A DNA stretch of 64,000 nt from JALZBL01 sp040004775 (GCA_040004775.1 JBDUAD010000002.1:1-64000), one strand, 5' to 3'; shown: positions 1 through 8,850, counted from the stretch's first letter. Numbers and translations are program-made. The notes: generated by a model not told the origin, from the letters alone.

Positions 1-96
1 CTGAGGTACAGGGCTGCTGAGGTACAGGGCTGCTGAGGTACAGGGCTGCTGAGGTACAGGGCTGCTGAGGTGCAGGGCGGCTGCGGTATTGGGCCG
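1..96. repeat. 16-bp tandem repeat at window edge
   Basis: The unit ctgaggtacagggctg occurs four times without change (1-64). A fifth copy with two changes (65-80) and a strongly degraded sixth copy (81-96) follow. The array starts at the first base of the window, so it probably continues to the left. It lies just downstream of the pspA stop codon in the direction of pspA transcription. There are no spacers, so this is not CRISPR. The function is unknown; a slippage-prone intergenic array is the simplest reading. Confidence 0.95.
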
Positions 97-106
97 GCCG
101 TAGGCG

Positions 107-970
107 TCAGGCGCGTTCGGCCGGCGGCGTGGCGCTCTGGATCTGCTCCTCGCCGACACCGGCGGGCAAGCCCGTCACGTCGGCCCCGGCACCGTCCTCG
201 ATCGCTGCTGGCGCCGACGCGCCGTTGCCCCCTGCGGACAGCTCGGGGTGCATCGACGCCCGGATCTCCTCCAGGCGGGAGGCACCGGCCATGTCCTGGG
301 TGGCCCGCTGCACCTCGAGCATGCGTCCCTGCACCGAGTTCGACGCCAAGTCGGCCTGACCCAGGGCGTTGGCGTACCGACGCTCGATCTTGTCGCGGAC
401 CTCGTCAAGGGTGGGAGTGTTGCCCGGCGCGGCCATCTCACTGATCTGGTTGAGCGAGGCCGACACCTGCTCCTGCATCTTGGCCTGCTCGAGCTGACTG
501 AGCAGCTTGGTGCGTTCGGCCAGGCGCTGCTCGAGCATCATCGCGTTGTTCGACACGGCCTGGCGGGCCTGCTCGGCCGCGGACAAGGCCTGGTCGTGCA
601 ACTGCTTGAGGTCCTCGACGCTGGCCTCGGCATTGACCAGTTGGGTGGCCAGAGACTGCGCGGTGTTCTCGAAGTCGGTGGACTTGGCCACGTCGCCCTC
701 GGTACGCGCCTTGTCGGCGAGAACCAGCGACTGCCGGGCCTGGGCCTTCAGGTTCTCCACCGTGCCGAGCTGACGGTCGAGCTTCATCTCGAGCTGGCGC
801 TGGTTGCCGATGACGCTGGCCGCCTGCCGGCTCAGGGCCTCGTGCTCGCGCTGGGCCTCGGTGATCGCCTGCTGAATCTGGATCTTCGGGTCGGCCTTCT
901 CGTCGATCTGGTTGTTCGACCACGCGGTCAGGTACTTCCACAGGCGGATCAAGGGGTTTTGCTTGGCCAT
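107..970 (-). CDS. pspA: PspA/IM30 family phage-shock protein
   Basis: A 287-residue PspA/IM30 (ESCRT-III-like) protein, which in this family coats and stabilises stressed inner membrane. The N terminus (about residues 5-22, with WKYLTAW) forms the usual amphipathic helix. Residues 25-220 are heptad-rich, Glu/Gln/Ala/Leu coiled coil, and the last 50 residues are Gly/Ala/Pro-rich and low complexity. A GTG three codons upstream is possible, but the ATG at 970 has GAGAGGTG six bases before it and gives the usual MAKQNP-type start. It lies 120 bases downstream of a clgR-like regulator, the same pairing as M. tuberculosis Rv2745c-Rv2744c, where ClgR controls pspA (known from the family). Identification is firm; the exact stress sensed is not visible. 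Confidence 0.93.
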   Translation of the reverse strand: MAKQNPLIRLWKYLTAWSNNQIDEKADPKIQIQQAITEAQREHEALSRQAASVIGNQRQLEMKLDRQLGTVENLKAQARQSLVLADKARTEGDVAKSTDFENTAQSLATQLVNAEASVEDLKQLHDQALSAAEQARQAVSNNAMMLEQRLAERTKLLSQLEQAKMQEQVSASLNQISEMAAPGNTPTLDEVRDKIERRYANALGQADLASNSVQGRMLEVQRATQDMAGASRLEEIRASMHPELSAGGNGASAPAAIEDGAGADVTGLPAGVGEEQIQSATPPAERA

Positions 971-1007
971 GTCGTTCACCTCTCGATCGGGAAGCTCATC
1001 GTGTCAC

Positions 1008-1023
1008 GAGCGGCCGGCCGCTC
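1008..1023. promoter_or_regulatory. 16-bp perfect palindrome upstream of pspA
   Basis: The sequence gagcggccggccgctc is a perfect palindrome. It is centred about 45 bases before the pspA start, in the 120-base gap between clgR and pspA. In RNA it could form only a tight hairpin; in DNA it is a plausible dimer operator. It does not match the ClgR consensus as I remember it (CGC-N5-GCG type), so the binding partner is unknown. Confidence 0.4.
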
Positions 1024-1090
1024 ACCACATCGCCCCAGTAGAGCTCGGGAGTCTGGCTGAACGAGGCAGATCCCGGAGCGAGGAACAGGG

Positions 1091-1465
1091 TCAGGCAGCA
1101 GCGCGGGCGCGGACCGTCGCAGTGCCCCGACCGGAAGTGCCGAGACCGCCGGCCGGCGTGGCCAGCGTGGGCGGCAGCGCACCGGAGGCCGAACGGGCCG
1201 AGGACATCGTCAACGCGCGCTCGGCCACCTTCTCCTGGCGCCGCAGCGTGTCGCTGACCTCGGCGAAGACGTCGGAGAGGCGCACGCCGAGGGCGTCACA
1301 GATCGCGGCGAGCAGTTCGGAGGACGCCTCCTTGTGACCGCGCTCGATCTCTGAGAGGTAGCCGAGGCTGACACGGGCATCGCTGGAGACCTGCCGCAGG
1401 GTGCGCTGCTGGCGCAGCCGGATGCCGCGGATCGTCTCTCCGACGACTTCTCGGATCACGCTCAT
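1091..1465 (-). CDS. clgR: ClgR-type XRE family transcriptional regulator
   Basis: A 124-residue helix-turn-helix regulator. The Cro/C1-type HTH spans about residues 10-66, with QVSSDARVSLGYLSEIERG as its second and third helices. The C-terminal half is Ala/Arg-rich and low complexity. In actinobacteria ClgR activates clp protease genes and the psp system, and is itself a ClpP substrate; the C terminus here ends ARAAA, an Ala-Ala end compatible with that. The ATG at 1465 is chosen because GGAGGAG lies about seven bases upstream; a longer reading to 1516 lacks a site. It is the first gene of a clgR-pspA unit on the minus strand. Position next to pspA, cinA and pgsA matches the M. tuberculosis Rv2745c region. 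Confidence 0.9.
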   Translation of the reverse strand: MSVIREVVGETIRGIRLRQQRTLRQVSSDARVSLGYLSEIERGHKEASSELLAAICDALGVRLSDVFAEVSDTLRRQEKVAERALTMSSARSASGALPPTLATPAGGLGTSGRGTATVRARAAA

Positions 1466-1564
1466 GCCGGCTCCTCCCCTCGGGGCGTTCAACGGTTCCC
1501 CTCTCGCGATTTCCACGCTACCTGCTGTTGCCGACCGGGGTCGGGCGAGTCGATGACATTGGTG

Positions 1565-2065
1565 TTACAACGTTGCCGGGCCGGGCGCCGATTCCCGGGC
1601 CAACAGGGCCAGCGCGGCCTGCACGGCGGCGGACCGGATGGCCCCCCGGTCACCGTCGAAGTGGTGGGCGCTCACCAGGACGCGGCGCGGTCCGGCGCAG
1701 CCGGCGAAGACGGTGCCCACCGGCTGCCCGTCCTGCGGATCCGGCCCGGCCACCCCGGTCACGCCGAGACCGTAGGTGGTGCCGAGCCGCTCGCGCACGC
1801 CGACGGCCAGGGCCGAGGCCACGTCCGGGTCGACCGCGCCCCGTTCGGCCAGCAGGTCCGCCGGTACCCCGGCCAGCTGGGCCTTCAGCTCGGTCGCGTA
1901 GACCACCAGTCCGCCGCGCAGGACGGCCGACGCTCCGGCCAGGTCGGTCAGCGCGGCGCTCAGCAGCCCGCCGGTCAGCGATTCGGCGACCGCCACGGTC
2001 GCTGCGGCGTCGATCAGCTGCTGCTGCAAGGCGGCGACATCCACGGCGGTCGAGCCGGCGCTCAC
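1565..2065 (-). CDS. cinA: CinA C-terminal domain protein (nicotinamide-nucleotide amidase)
   Basis: A 166-residue stand-alone CinA C-terminal domain, the PncC type, which hydrolyses nicotinamide mononucleotide to nicotinate mononucleotide and recycles pyridine nucleotides. Visible motifs are VAVAESLTGGLLSA (residues 24-37), GGLVVYATELK and GVTGVAGPDPQDGQPVGTVF, the signature loops of the fold. The N-terminal MoCF-like domain of full CinA is absent, as is usual for PncC. The start is GTG and overlaps the pgsA stop codon in a GTGA, so the two are probably translationally coupled. It belongs to the minus-strand run rimO-pgsA-cinA. Substrate is from family knowledge. Confidence 0.9.
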   Translation of the reverse strand: MSAGSTAVDVAALQQQLIDAAATVAVAESLTGGLLSAALTDLAGASAVLRGGLVVYATELKAQLAGVPADLLAERGAVDPDVASALAVGVRERLGTTYGLGVTGVAGPDPQDGQPVGTVFAGCAGPRRVLVSAHHFDGDRGAIRSAAVQAALALLARESAPGPATL

Positions 2066-2808
2066 CGACGTCGGCGGTCCGCGCCGATGGCGCCCGCCGT
2101 CGGCAGCGCCGCGGGTGTCTGCGCGGATCGAACCCGGCCCCGCCGCCGCACTGCCACCGCCCGGGCGACGTAGTCAAGGCCGGTGACGGCGGTGAGCACC
2201 ACGGCCAGCGCCATGACGACGACGGCGACGGCGTGCAGCAGGCCACCGAGCGGAAGGATGTAGAGACCGATGGCCACCCCCTGCAGCAAGGTCTTAAGCT
2301 TGCCGCCGCGGCTGGCCGGGATGACGCCGTGGCGGATCACAGAGAACCGAAGCAGCGTGACGCCGAGCTCCCGGGCCAGGATCACCGCGGTCACCCACCA
2401 GGACAGGTCACCGAGCGCGGACAACCCGACCAGCGCGGTGCCGATGAGCGCCTTGTCGGCGATCGGGTCGGCCAGCTTGCCGAGCTCGGTGATCAGGTGG
2501 CGGCGTCGGGCCAGCTCACCGTCGATGCGGTCGGTGACGGAGGCGACGGCGAACACCGCCCAGGCGCCGACCCGCCACGCGTCGTCGTGGCCGCCTGAGT
2601 GCCACAGCGTCCACGCGAACACCGGCACCAGAAGCAGCCGGACCAAGGTCAGACCGTTGGCCAGGTTCCAGTTGGACACCCGGCTGGCCGGATCACCTAT
2701 CGGGTCGGGCTGAGGCGGGTGCGCGGCAGCGGCCGCCTGGGCCGCGGTCCGGATCGCCTCGGCCCGGGCGGCCGCCGGGCTGGGACGGGTGGGCGGCGAG
2801 GAGCTCAC
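2062..2808 (-). CDS. pgsA: CDP-diacylglycerol--glycerol-3-phosphate 3-phosphatidyltransferase
   Basis: A 248-residue CDP-alcohol phosphatidyltransferase. It should make phosphatidylglycerol phosphate, the precursor of phosphatidylglycerol and cardiolipin, in the plasma membrane. The catalytic motif D-G-x2-A-R-x8-G-x3-D-x3-D is complete: DGELARRRHL through KLADPIAD, at about residues 95-117. Several hydrophobic helices follow. The first 45 residues are an Ala/Pro-rich extension before SNWNLANGLTLVRLL. The GTG start overlaps the rimO stop (GTGA), and its own stop overlaps cinA. The rimO-pgsA-cinA-clgR order is widespread in actinobacteria. A phosphatidylinositol-phosphate synthase is a less likely alternative, because the neighbours match the pgsA3/pgsA locus. 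Confidence 0.92.
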   Translation of the reverse strand: MSSSPPTRPSPAAARAEAIRTAAQAAAAAHPPQPDPIGDPASRVSNWNLANGLTLVRLLLVPVFAWTLWHSGGHDDAWRVGAWAVFAVASVTDRIDGELARRRHLITELGKLADPIADKALIGTALVGLSALGDLSWWVTAVILARELGVTLLRFSVIRHGVIPASRGGKLKTLLQGVAIGLYILPLGGLLHAVAVVVMALAVVLTAVTGLDYVARAVAVRRRGRVRSAQTPAALPTAGAIGADRRRR

Positions 2809-4223
2809 CGGAGCACCGGGGCCAGAGCCCGGACCGTGGCCAGCAGGTCGACCCCGTCGGTGCCGACCACCGTGGCTTCCACCACGTCACCCACCGCGGC
2901 CGGAGCATCCAGCCGGGTGTCGCCGTCGTCCGGGCCCTGGTGCAGCGCGCGGCCGATGGGATGGCCGTCCTCCACCGTTTCGACGAGCACGCGGACCGAC
3001 TCCCCCACCCGGACCTCGGCCCGTTGCGCCACCAGCTCGTCGGCCACTGCACTGAGGTGCTCGACCCGGGCGTTGATCTCGGCCTGGTCGAGCTTGCCGG
3101 GCAGGTCCGCGGCCGCGGTGCCGTCCTCGTCCGAGTAGCCGAACACGCCGATCGCATCGAGCTGCGCCGCGGCCAGGAAGTCGACCAGCTGCGCGAACTC
3201 GGCCTCGGTCTCGCCGGGGAAGCCGACGATGACGTTGCTGCGGGCACCCAGGCGGGGCGCCTGCTCGCGCGCTCCGGTCATAAGCGCCAGGAACGCGTCC
3301 GTCCCGCCGAAGCGCTTCATCCGCCGCAGCACCGACGCGCTGGCGTGCTGGAACGACAGGTCGAAGTAGGGGGCCACACCGGGGGTTTGCGCGAGGGCGG
3401 CGACCAGACCGGGCCGGACCTCGGCCGGTTGCAGGTAGGACACCCGCACTCGATCTACACCGTCGATCGTTCCGAGGTCGGGCAGCAGCCGTTCCAGCGC
3501 GGTGACGTCGCCCAGATCCTTGCCGTAGGACGTGGAGTTCTCGCTCACCAGGACCAGTTCCCGCACGCCGTCGGCGGCCAGCCAGCGGGCCTCGGCCAGG
3601 ACCTCCTGAGGGGAGCGGGAGACGAAGGAGCCACGGAATGAGGGGATGGCGCAGAAGGTGCAGCGCCGGTCGCAACCCGAGGCCAGCTTCAGCGGGGCGA
3701 CCGGCCCGCGGTTGAGGCGGCGGCGAGCGCCCGACGCGGCCAACCACGCGTGGCCGGGCAGGGCCACCTCGGCACTGGCCGCCGGGCGGGAGGCCGGACT
3801 GATCGGCAGCAGGGTGCGCCGGTCGCGCGGCACATGAGGCGCCGGTGGGTCCCCGGCCAGCACCCGGTCGAGGCGGGCACCGATGTCGGCGTAGTCGTCG
3901 AAGCCGAGCACCGCGGAGGCCTCGGGCAGCGCCGCGGCCAGGTCACGGCCGTAGCGCTCGGCCAGACAGCCGACCGCGACGACGGGACGCCCGCCTTCGG
4001 CCGCGGCCAGGACCGTGTCGATCGAGTCCTTCTTGGCCGCCTCGACGAACCCGCAGGTGTTGACCAACAGGACGTCGGCCTGGTCCTGGTCGGTGAGCGT
4101 CCATCCGCCGCCGGACAACCGGCTGGCCAGCTCCTCGGAATCGACCTCGTTGCGGGCGCAGCCCAGGGTCAACAGGGCAACCCCGCGCGGCGGCGGAACG
4201 GCAGGCTGCGCGGCGCCGGACAC
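2805..4223 (-). CDS. rimO: Ribosomal protein S12 methylthiotransferase RimO
   Basis: A 472-residue radical-SAM methylthiotransferase that adds a methylthio group to an aspartate of ribosomal protein S12. Domain order: N-terminal UPF0004 domain (about 15-130, with TLGCARNEVDSEE and VNTCGF cysteines), radical-SAM domain with the CDRRCTFC 4Fe-4S triad near residue 185, and a C-terminal TRAM domain (about 400-470). GCARNEVDSE, rather than the GCQMNxxD of MiaB, favours RimO. The start is GTG; there is no upstream coupled gene. There is an extra Pro/Arg/Ala-rich insert before the radical-SAM core. It heads the rimO-pgsA-cinA run. Confidence 0.93.
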   Translation of the reverse strand: MSGAAQPAVPPPRGVALLTLGCARNEVDSEELASRLSGGGWTLTDQDQADVLLVNTCGFVEAAKKDSIDTVLAAAEGGRPVVAVGCLAERYGRDLAAALPEASAVLGFDDYADIGARLDRVLAGDPPAPHVPRDRRTLLPISPASRPAASAEVALPGHAWLAASGARRRLNRGPVAPLKLASGCDRRCTFCAIPSFRGSFVSRSPQEVLAEARWLAADGVRELVLVSENSTSYGKDLGDVTALERLLPDLGTIDGVDRVRVSYLQPAEVRPGLVAALAQTPGVAPYFDLSFQHASASVLRRMKRFGGTDAFLALMTGAREQAPRLGARSNVIVGFPGETEAEFAQLVDFLAAAQLDAIGVFGYSDEDGTAAADLPGKLDQAEINARVEHLSAVADELVAQRAEVRVGESVRVLVETVEDGHPIGRALHQGPDDGDTRLDAPAAVGDVVEATVVGTDGVDLLATVRALAPVLR

Positions 4224-4322
4224 GTCCCGGAACGTTACCTGCCGGCCACGCCCCGGCCGTCCCGCGTGACGGCGAAGCCGGGGCCGACGGATGCGCGGCT
4301 AGCAGGGTTGCCAGGAGGCTCG

Positions 4323-5195
4323 CTAGGAGACGGCGGCGTGCGGGGAGACGGCGGCGCCGTCGGCACTGATTTCGGCACTGACTTCGGCCGCGTGCACGGT
4401 CATGGAGTCCAGCCGCGGTCCGCCGAAGGTGGTGGACATGGCTACGTCGGAGGCGTCGCGGCCCGTGCCGATGAGCACCCGGCCCTTGCGCCGGACGTTG
4501 TTGCGGGGGTCGAACGTCCACCACCGGCCGCCGAGCCAGACCTCCATCCACGCCGCGAAGTCCATCGGCTCGCGGTTGGGCTCGACGTCCATGTCGGGCA
4601 GGTAGCCGAACACGTAACGGGCGGGGATGTTGAGCGCCCGGCAGAACGTGATTGCCAGGTGGGTGAAGTCCCGGCACACCCCGAAGCGGCTCTCGTATAC
4701 GTCGGCCGCGGTCGAGAGCCGATTGGAGCTGCCGTACTGGAAGGTCAGGTGGGAGTTGACGTGGTTGCAGATCGCCTGCACCCGCCGGTAGCCCGGTGGC
4801 GTGGTGCCGAACAGCCGCCAGGCCTCGTCACCGAGCACGTCGGGCAGGCAGTAGCGGCTCGGCAGCGTGTAGAGCAGCGTCTCGTCGGGCAGGTCGTCGG
4901 GCAGCGTCTCGGGCGCGTTGGGGTCGGCGTCCTCGGTTGCGTCGGGTACCTCGACCTCCGCGTCGTAGCGGAAGCTCGACCGGCCGACCGGCAGCACCAC
5001 CCGGGTGCACGGATTGGCGTAGAGGTCGACGTAGTGGCGCGGGCTCAGCTCCGGCGTCGAGGACCACTGCTCGTGCTGAATCGATACCACCGGCGACGCC
5101 GACGGTTGGACCTGGAAGATGGCCGGCGTCTCGTACTCGGCGTCGTAGACGAAATCGCAGCCGACGGACAGGCGTCGTGTGCTCACCGCGTGCAC
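4323..5195 (-). CDS. Transglutaminase-like domain protein with altered catalytic motif
   Basis: A 290-residue protein with an N-terminal beta-rich transglutaminase-N domain (1-110) and a transglutaminase-like (papain-fold) core (150-255). The nucleophile motif is intact (FGVCRDFTHLA). The next motif, usually HAW-x-EV, reads DFAAWMEVWLGGRWWTFDPRN, so the catalytic histidine position holds alanine while the aspartate (FDPRN) remains. The family normally cleaves or links amide bonds, but activity here is uncertain. The likely start is GTG at 5195, with a second in-frame GTG at 5186; neither has a strong ribosome site. It is divergent from argA, 62 bases away. There are no membrane segments or signal peptide. 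Confidence 0.85.
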   Translation of the reverse strand: MHAVSTRRLSVGCDFVYDAEYETPAIFQVQPSASPVVSIQHEQWSSTPELSPRHYVDLYANPCTRVVLPVGRSSFRYDAEVEVPDATEDADPNAPETLPDDLPDETLLYTLPSRYCLPDVLGDEAWRLFGTTPPGYRRVQAICNHVNSHLTFQYGSSNRLSTAADVYESRFGVCRDFTHLAITFCRALNIPARYVFGYLPDMDVEPNREPMDFAAWMEVWLGGRWWTFDPRNNVRRKGRVLIGTGRDASDVAMSTTFGGPRLDSMTVHAAEVSAEISADGAAVSPHAAVS

Positions 5196-5257
5196 GATGC
5201 CAGATCGACGCCGGTGGCTTCCAACGCCTCGATGGCGGCTCGCATTGCATCGATAGG

Positions 5258-5794
5258 GTGGCGGCCGTGTCGGCGGCGGCTGGTCGGAGCCTGAGCGAGC
5301 CGGCCTTGGTGCGTCGGGCCCGCACCGGTGACGTGCCCGGCATCAAGGCGCTGATCGACACCTACACCGACCAGCGGCTGCTGCTGGCCAAGGACCTTGT
5401 CACCCTCTACGAGACCGTGCAGGACTTCGAGGTGATCGAGTTTGACGGACAGGTCGCCGGATGCGGCGCACTTCACGTCCTGTGGGAAGACCTGGGCGAG
5501 GTGCGAACGCTGGCCGTCGCGCCGGCCCACCGCGGGCAGCGCTGGGGCGACGCGCTGATGGCCGAGCTGATCTCGACCGCCCGCGCCCTGGGCCTGCACC
5601 GGTTGTTCGCCCTGACCTTCGAGACGCAGTTCTTCGCCCGGCACGGCTTCGTCGAGATCGACGGCACGCCGGTGGCCCCCGACGTGTACTCCCAGCTGCG
5701 CCGGTCCTACGACGCGGGCGTCGCCGAGTTCCTCGATCTCGAGTACGTCAAGCCGAACACTCTGGGCAACACCCGGATGCTGCTGACCCTGTGA
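5258..5794 (+). CDS. argA: Amino-acid N-acetyltransferase (N-acetylglutamate synthase, single GNAT domain)
   Basis: A 178-residue GNAT enzyme of the short actinobacterial N-acetylglutamate synthase type (M. tuberculosis Rv2747). It makes N-acetylglutamate for arginine biosynthesis. The acetyl-CoA loop is VAPAHRGQRWGDALM. LVRRARTGDVPGIKALID opens the fold, and FFARHGFVEID and the C-terminal VKPNTLGNTRM are typical of the ArgA subgroup. No amino-acid-kinase domain is present, as in this short class. The GTG at 5258 is the most likely start, with GTG 5267 as alternative; neither has a clear ribosome-binding site. It converges on ftsK with only 12 bases between stop codons, the same neighbour as in M. 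tuberculosis. Confidence 0.87.
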   Translation: MAAVSAAAGRSLSEPALVRRARTGDVPGIKALIDTYTDQRLLLAKDLVTLYETVQDFEVIEFDGQVAGCGALHVLWEDLGEVRTLAVAPAHRGQRWGDALMAELISTARALGLHRLFALTFETQFFARHGFVEIDGTPVAPDVYSQLRRSYDAGVAEFLDLEYVKPNTLGNTRMLLTL

Positions 5795-5806
5795 GCCGTG
5801 GGCCGG

Positions 5807-8629
5807 TCAGCCGGCGTGGCGCTGGGGCTCGAGTTGTACCGCCGGGCGCTCGGCGTCGCCCTCGTCGGCGGGTTCGTCCGCGCCGACGTCGACCAGGTCG
5901 GCCGCGCTCCCACCGGCTCGCAGCGTGTACATGAGCCCGTCGAGCTCCTCGGGCTTGACCAGCACGTCGCGAGCCTTGGAACCCTCGGACGGCCCGACGA
6001 TGTCGCGACTTTCCATCAGGTCCATCAGCCGTCCGGCCTTGGCGAAGCCGACCCGTAGTTTGCGCTGCAGCATCGAGGTCGAGCCGAACTGGGTGGACAC
6101 CACCAGCTCGGCCGCCGCCAGGAACAGCTCCAGGTCGTCACCGATGTCGTCGTCGACCTGGCGCTTCTCGGCCGGGGCGACGGTGACGTCGTCGCGGTAG
6201 GTGGGCTGCATCTGAGCCTTGCAGTGCGCGACGATGGCGTGGATCTCCGCGTCGCTGACGTACGCCCCCTGGATACGCGCCGGCTTCGAGGCGCCCATCG
6301 GCAGGAAGAGCCCATCCCCCTTGCCGAGCAGCTTCTCCGCGCCGGGCTGGTCGAGGATGACCCGCGAGTCGGTCACCGAGGAGGTCTTGAACCCCAGTCG
6401 GGACGGGACGTTGGCCTTGATCAGCCCGGTCACGACGTCGACCGACGGGCGCTGGGTAGCGATGATCAGGTGGATGCCGGCCGCGCGGGCGAGTTGGGTG
6501 ATCCGCACGATCGCGTCCTCCACGTCGCGCGGCGCGACCATCATCAGGTCCGACAACTCGTCGACGATGACCAGCAGGTACGGATAGGGCTGGTAGACCC
6601 GCTCGGAGCCGGGCGGCGCGACCAGTGCACCGGTGCGGACCTTGGTGTTGAAGTCGTCGATGTGGCGGACTCCGCTCGCCTCCATGTCCTCGTAACGCAG
6701 GTCCATTTCCCGCACAACCCACTGCAGTGCGTCGGCCGCCTTCTTCGGGTTGGTGATCACCGGGGTGACCAGGTGGGGAATGCCCTGGTAGCCGGAGAAC
6801 TCCACCCGCTTGGGGTCGATGAGGACCATGCGCACGTCGTCCGGGGTGGCCCGGGTGAGGATCGACAGGATCAGGGAGTTGATGCAGCTGGACTTGCCCG
6901 CGCCGGTGGCGCCGGCGACCAGCAGGTGCGGCATCCGGGTCAGGTTGGCCACCACCATGCCGCCCTCGACGTCCTTGCCGAGGGCCACGAGCATCGGATG
7001 GGAGTCCCGCTGGGCCACCGGGGACCGCAGCACGTCGCCGAGCATGACGATCTCCGGGTCGGAGTTCGGGATCTCCACGCCGACCGCGCTCTTGCCCGGG
7101 ATCGGGCTGATGATGCGCACGTCCGGGCTCTTGACCGCGTAGGCGATGTTGCGCCCGAGCTGGATGATCCGCTCGACCTTCACCCCGGGACCGAGGGTGA
7201 TCTCATAGCGGGTGACGGTGGGGCCGCGGTTGAACCCGGTGACCTCGCAATCCACGCCGAACTCGGCGAAGACGCCGGTCAGGGCGGCGATCACCTCGTC
7301 GTTGCTCCTGGTGTGCTCGAAGTGCGGGCTGCCGGCACCGAGCACACCGAGGGTGGGCAGGCTGTAGAGGCCGGCTCCGCCGTGCAGCTCGAGCTGGGTC
7401 GGCCTGGTGACCGGTGCGTCGGCGTCCGCGGCGGCCTTCGTCTTGCGGGGACGGCGGGCAGGCCGGCTCGTCGCGGAGTCGGCGTCCGGTGCGGCGACGC
7501 CGGCCGTCATACCGGCCTCGAGATCAGGCAGGGCGGCGGTGACGGCGGACGCCAGATCGACCGGCGCGGCCGGCCCGACGGTGCCCCGCTGGTCGACGGG
7601 CCGAGCGGCCGGGTCGTGATGGTGGACGGTGTGCTGGCTCACCGTGAACCGGCTCAGCCGGCCGTGGTCGTGGCGACCCAGCCAGGCCCGCCATCCTCGA
7701 AGCGCCGGCGCGGCCGGGCCGGGCGCCGCAGCCGTGACCGGTCCCGCACTCAGCAGGCCGGACGATTCCCCACTCTCGGCCGAGGACGTACCGCCGGCTG
7801 GGGCGCCGCCGTGGTCAGCGTCGCTGTGGTGAGCGTCGTCGTCGTCGGCGGCGGCAGCGTCGGCATCGGCGGCGCGAGGCTCATCGGCGCGGCTCCGGCC
7901 GAGGAGATGGGAGACCTCGGTCGGCAGGGTGGTCAACGGGGTGGCGGTGACGACCAGGGCGCCGAAGCAGCCGAGCAGGAACAGCAGCGGAACGGCCAGG
8001 GGAGCCGAGACGGCGTCCTCGAGCAGTCCGCCGATCGCCGCGCCGAGCACTCCGCCGGCCGAGCGGCGCTGTCCCAACGGCGACGGCGACGCCGCCCAGA
8101 GGTGCAGCAGGCCGAGCACGGCCAGACCCAGAGCGCTCCAGCCGACCAGCAGCCGCCCTCGCTCGTGCGGGCGGGCGACGTGGCGCAGCATGTGCACTGC
8201 GGCGGCCAGCATCAGCGCGGGAACGGCCAGAGCGGCATTGCCCAGGACGGTGCGCAGCCCGAGGGCGAGGCCGCGCCCGACCGGTCCGGCCGTGGTCCAC
8301 CAGATCGCGGTGGCAGCGACGAGAGCCAGCGCCAGGACGCCCAGGGCGCCGGCGTCACGCTGGTGGGCGGGATCGAGGTCGCGGGCGGTGGCGGCGTTGC
8401 GGCCGACGGCGCGGGCCACGCCGCCGATCAGCCGGGCCACGGACGTCCACACCGCAGTGAGCGCGCGGCCGAGCGTCGCCAGGACACCGGGGCCCTGGTG
8501 GGGCGGGCGCGGGCGGTGGTCGTCTCGCGACGGACCGACGCCGCGCCCAGCTCGGCGTCCACCCCGCTTCGATGGACGGCGGGGCGGCGCGGGCGGGGTC
8601 GTCGCCCTGGTCTGAGTCCCGGAGGTCAC
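5807..8629 (-). CDS. ftsK: DNA translocase FtsK/SpoIIIE
   Basis: A 940-residue membrane-anchored motor that pumps chromosome ends through the division septum and loads at KOPS sites. N-terminal region: a basic tail, then four to five membrane helices between about residues 90 and 235. A low-complexity Ala/Asp/Pro linker with a run of acidic and histidine residues follows to about 440. The motor has Walker A GATGAGKS near residue 575 and Walker B MVLIDPKR. The C-terminal gamma winged-helix domain (about 850-925) contains QRKLRVGFAKAGRLMDLME. The GTG at 8629 is chosen because the peptide before it is arginine/proline noise without coding bias. No ribosome site is seen, so leaderless translation is possible. 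Confidence 0.95.
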   Translation of the reverse strand: MTSGTQTRATTPPAPPRRPSKRGGRRAGRGVGPSRDDHRPRPPHQGPGVLATLGRALTAVWTSVARLIGGVARAVGRNAATARDLDPAHQRDAGALGVLALALVAATAIWWTTAGPVGRGLALGLRTVLGNAALAVPALMLAAAVHMLRHVARPHERGRLLVGWSALGLAVLGLLHLWAASPSPLGQRRSAGGVLGAAIGGLLEDAVSAPLAVPLLFLLGCFGALVVTATPLTTLPTEVSHLLGRSRADEPRAADADAAAADDDDAHHSDADHGGAPAGGTSSAESGESSGLLSAGPVTAAAPGPAAPALRGWRAWLGRHDHGRLSRFTVSQHTVHHHDPAARPVDQRGTVGPAAPVDLASAVTAALPDLEAGMTAGVAAPDADSATSRPARRPRKTKAAADADAPVTRPTQLELHGGAGLYSLPTLGVLGAGSPHFEHTRSNDEVIAALTGVFAEFGVDCEVTGFNRGPTVTRYEITLGPGVKVERIIQLGRNIAYAVKSPDVRIISPIPGKSAVGVEIPNSDPEIVMLGDVLRSPVAQRDSHPMLVALGKDVEGGMVVANLTRMPHLLVAGATGAGKSSCINSLILSILTRATPDDVRMVLIDPKRVEFSGYQGIPHLVTPVITNPKKAADALQWVVREMDLRYEDMEASGVRHIDDFNTKVRTGALVAPPGSERVYQPYPYLLVIVDELSDLMMVAPRDVEDAIVRITQLARAAGIHLIIATQRPSVDVVTGLIKANVPSRLGFKTSSVTDSRVILDQPGAEKLLGKGDGLFLPMGASKPARIQGAYVSDAEIHAIVAHCKAQMQPTYRDDVTVAPAEKRQVDDDIGDDLELFLAAAELVVSTQFGSTSMLQRKLRVGFAKAGRLMDLMESRDIVGPSEGSKARDVLVKPEELDGLMYTLRAGGSAADLVDVGADEPADEGDAERPAVQLEPQRHAG

Positions 8630-8850
8630 GCGGTCACGGTAACTGTGAAGTACAGATTGAGCCGGGAGACACGGCCGGAACCACGGGATCGGGATCCGAC
8701 TACGCCAGCCCCGGCTCGGCAGTGACGGCGGCTCGTGCGGCCCGGTTACGCCGCCGGCGAACTCACCTACCCGATGGGTGCGGCCGGCACGAGGCTGGAT
8801 CGCGATCGCCGCCGCACCGCGTATCGGTGCCGAGGGAGGGTCTGGGTCCG

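Noticed and set aside
1..96. CRISPR array
   Set aside because: The copies are contiguous without spacers and the unit is only 16 bases; there is no cas gene nearby.
6224..8725. An 833-codon reading frame on the plus strand opposite ftsK
   Set aside because: It is a shadow of the GC-rich ftsK codon pattern; its translation is low complexity and has no domain.
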